This document shows, one piece after another, positions 61,690 to 64,000 of a stretch of DNA of 64,000 bases. The stretch covers positions 10,263,229 to 10,327,228 of the forward strand of contig OZ023212.1 of assembly GCA_963995525.1 (NCBI GenBank). The letters are read 5' to 3'. The position numbers and the translations under genes are program-made. Position 1 is the first letter of the stretch. Every line of letters starts with the position of its first letter. The stretch is from Escarpia spicata. Lineage: Eukaryota; Annelida; Polychaeta; Sabellida; Siboglinidae. The notes beneath the pieces were generated by a model that had not been told where the DNA came from, did not search any database, and saw nothing but the letters and a program-made list of their open reading frames with translations.

Positions 61690-62450
61690 TTAAAAAATAG
61701 CCGCCAAATCATATTTCTGAATTAACAACTTCTTCACCTAGAACCATAAACTTGGAGTCAAAGCAACGGTTTTGGAGGTAAAAGATTTCAAATATTTTAC
61801 ACTTGACCTTCTCTGACGTTCAGGTTCGCCATAGTTAAAGATGGCGGTCGTAAAAACAAATGTCAAAGTATCTTCACAATTATGTCACACAGAGCCATCG
61901 TGTCTATGTCAATGTGTAGAATTGTGGTCAGCCATTTCAAATATGTTATGAATGACCTTTGCCGACATTCATATATCCACCGTTTTTAAAGACGGCGCAT
62001 GTCAAAGCCAATTATCACTAAAACTAAAGAACTGCATAACCTAGAGCCAATATGTTGATGACAAAATATAGATTTTTAGGTGCGATTATTTCAAATATAT
62101 TACTTTTGACCTTCGCCGACATTCAAATATCCGCCATTTTTTTTAAAGATGGCGCCAGTTAAAGCTATATGTTGCTATAGTTAAACAACAACATCACCTA
62201 AAGCCATAATGTTGATGTCAAAATAGCAGTTTTCAAGTACGATAATTAAAAATATGTTACTTTTACCTTCACCGACATTCAAATATCTCACAATTTTAAA
62301 GATTGCGCCTGTCAGCGCTTAATATCTCTTATCGTAAGAACTACATTACCTAGGCCCAAAACATTGATGTAAAACTATAGGTGTTCAGGTGCGACGGTTT
62401 CAAATATGTTGCTGTTATCCTTCTCCGACTTTCATATCCTCCATTTCAGC
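61690..62450 (+). repeat. Diverged tandem array, unit roughly 150 bp
   Basis: About five units, each with the order 'acctagagccata', 'ttgatgtcaaaatag', 'ggtgcgattatttcaaatat', 'acttttgaccttcgccgaca', 'ttcaaatatccgccat' and 'aaagatggcgcc'. Unit boundaries and divergence are approximate. The last unit ends 'ccgactttcatatcctccat' at about 62450. The reverse complement of the same order starts at about 63810. Confidence 0.8.
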
Positions 62451-62454
62451 ACAC

Positions 62455-63800
62455 CATGTGGCCGCCAGATATTCGGCGGTGTGAGACAATGAGCAAAGTC
62501 ACTTCACACGTTGTTTTATTGACTTTATGGTGATACCTTCCCTCTAAATACACAACTAAGATTTCTAAACGTTTAACACATCCTGCTCACAACCACTCCC
62601 GGTCATCTGCGTATCGGGATGATTTATCTATACCGATCGCTATCACGAGACTTGTGTAGTCACGTTCGCAGGCTAAGCTGACACCTAGCATACCAACGTC
62701 AGTGTCGACAGTTTTAATTACTTTTTTTCATATTCGACATTATTTGCGGCGCTGAAAAGCATCCGAGTGGCAGTCTGTTTGTGTATATACTGTGACAGCC
62801 AGTCCGAGTTAGTTGCTTTGAGCACAGCACATCTTCTCCGCGTGTGACCACCACGTTGCCAGGAAATGTTTAGGCAGTCACTCGTTCACGCAGCAGTTGA
62901 AATAGTTTTGTCTTATTGTTTTGCGTTCTAAGGAACTCTTGTGTGTACTGTACAGGTAACTTCTTTCTTCTGTATGTGCCCGTCCCTCTTTTCTTCCTTT
63001 TGGTGGCGTTGATGCTGTAAGTTGTGTACACATCTTAAAAAACTAAGAAGGCTTGAGGGTGTTAAAGAGCGCTGTGCCGTCAATTATGATTATGTGTGCT
63101 TCCTGTAATATGCAAGCTGGCACAGTCATTGTGAGACACCAGGTCGTCTAGGCACTGAAGTTGTTCAGATTTTGTACCTAACCTCGTGGTGTCGTTGTCT
63201 GACCATGACTAATTATCATACCATAAAAAGCATCGAGGTCAATTCTGCAATCATGCCAAGCGAGACATAATGTTGAAAACAACTTGCGGTCATGTTTCAA
63301 AGACAACAACTGCTGTTGTGCATACATGTGAATAATTTAATTTCTTAAGATATCGACTGAAGTAATACAATGTGTTCTTTGGGATTGTTTCATTGACTGT
63401 TCTTGAGCGTACCACCATATTTTTTCTATGAAATCTGCGCAGGTGTTTCCAACAGTTTTCCCACCGACATCCGAGAAAGGATTGACCACCTCCTTCGTAG
63501 ACACGACCAGAGATCTGGTGGCTGACGTTCAGATGCTGTTGCATACCGCGGATAGTGTCGATTAAACAAAGAAAAAAGAACGTCGTCATAAAATATGATG
63601 ACACTGATGTTGTTGTGCTGGCTGTCAGCTTTGCTTGAACTTGGCTGAGAAAATCTCGTAGTAATCGGTATAGAGAAATCATTCCGATTTGCCATTGATT
63701 GGATGTGGATGTGATCGTGATGTGTTAACCGTTTGCAAATCCTTCTTGTGCATTTACGAGGGTAAGTATCACCACAAATCAATCAGACAAAGTTTGAAAT
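62455..63800. other. Spacer between inverted tandem arrays
   Basis: 1.35 kb enclosed by the inverted arrays. Minus-strand open frames at 63290-63682 and 63426-63782 (130 and 118 codons) overlap and have no recognisable transposase or other domain. If the arrays are the ends of a transposon, this is its interior. Confidence 0.45.
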
Positions 63801-63804
63801 GACT

Positions 63805-64000
63805 TTGCGCGTGAAATGGAGGATATGAAAGTCGGAGAAGGATAGCAGCAACATAGTTGAATTCGTCGCACCTGAACACCTATAGTTGGACAGCAACATT
63901 ATGGCCCTAGGTGATATAGTTATTACGACATAGGGATATTACTCATTGACAGACGCCATCTTTAAAGATGGTGGATATTTGAAATCATCGCACCTGAAAA
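63805..64000 (-). repeat. Inverted copy of the 61.7-62.4 kb array, cut by window end
   Basis: Starts 'gtgaaatggaggatatgaaa' with 'gtcggagaaggatagc', the reverse complement of the last unit at 62390-62450. It continues with 'gtcgcacctgaacacctata' and 'gccatctttaaagatgg', and runs off the window. Confidence 0.85.

Noticed and set aside
63290..63782. Two overlapping minus-strand frames as genes
   Set aside because: No recognisable domain, overlapping in different frames, and inside a probable mobile element; left as unassigned.

Overview
This is a window of animal nuclear DNA, most likely from a marine bilaterian invertebrate. A lophotrochozoan such as a mollusc is my guess, at low confidence. 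The grounds are a spliced Dispatched-family membrane protein gene with clean GT-AG introns, abundant CR1-, RTE- and L2-like LINE fragments, hAT/ZBED-type transposase remnants, a tRNA-like SINE, many short inverted-repeat elements and long microsatellites. Nothing suggests bacterial DNA: there are no operons or ribosome binding sites. More than half of the window is repeat-derived or shows no coding signal.

Layout. 1-11.8 kb is AT-rich non-coding DNA with a CR1 3' end (4.7 kb), a composite inverted-repeat family (5.4-6.2 kb), a TCAC microsatellite and one MITE-like element. 11.8-20.8 kb is a graveyard of hAT and LINE fragments. It includes a minus-strand LINE split by an 850-bp insert and carrying a perfect 54-bp palindrome. 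20.8-29.5 kb holds two further copies of the composite family; the second is expanded by about 4.7 kb containing a broken RTE reverse transcriptase, a SINE and a 24-bp minisatellite.

30.9-45.7 kb is the only gene I consider intact: a Dispatched-like RND/sterol-sensing-domain protein of 1049 residues in four coding exons (30937-31148, 32709-32832, 38376-38586, 43138-45740). All three junctions match in phase. Its introns are filled with LINE and hAT fragments, microsatellites (including about 540 bp of GA repeats), an 88-bp minisatellite and a LINE ORF1.

45.7-53 kb is non-coding with large foldback elements, including one with perfect 141-bp inverted repeats. 53.06-57.53 kb is a degraded protein-primed-type family B DNA polymerase gene (Polinton/Maverick-like). 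It has N-terminal zinc fingers, a possible OTU-like protease domain and one intron. At about 57533 it runs in frame into a broken second copy of the Dispatched-like gene (57.53-58.5 kb). The last part (58.6-64 kb) is non-coding, ending in a tandem array whose inverted copy runs off the window.

The items most worth a second look are the polymerase-Dispatched in-frame junction, the OTU-like signature in the polymerase ORF, the recent-looking 141-bp inverted-repeat element, and the terminal inverted minisatellite array.
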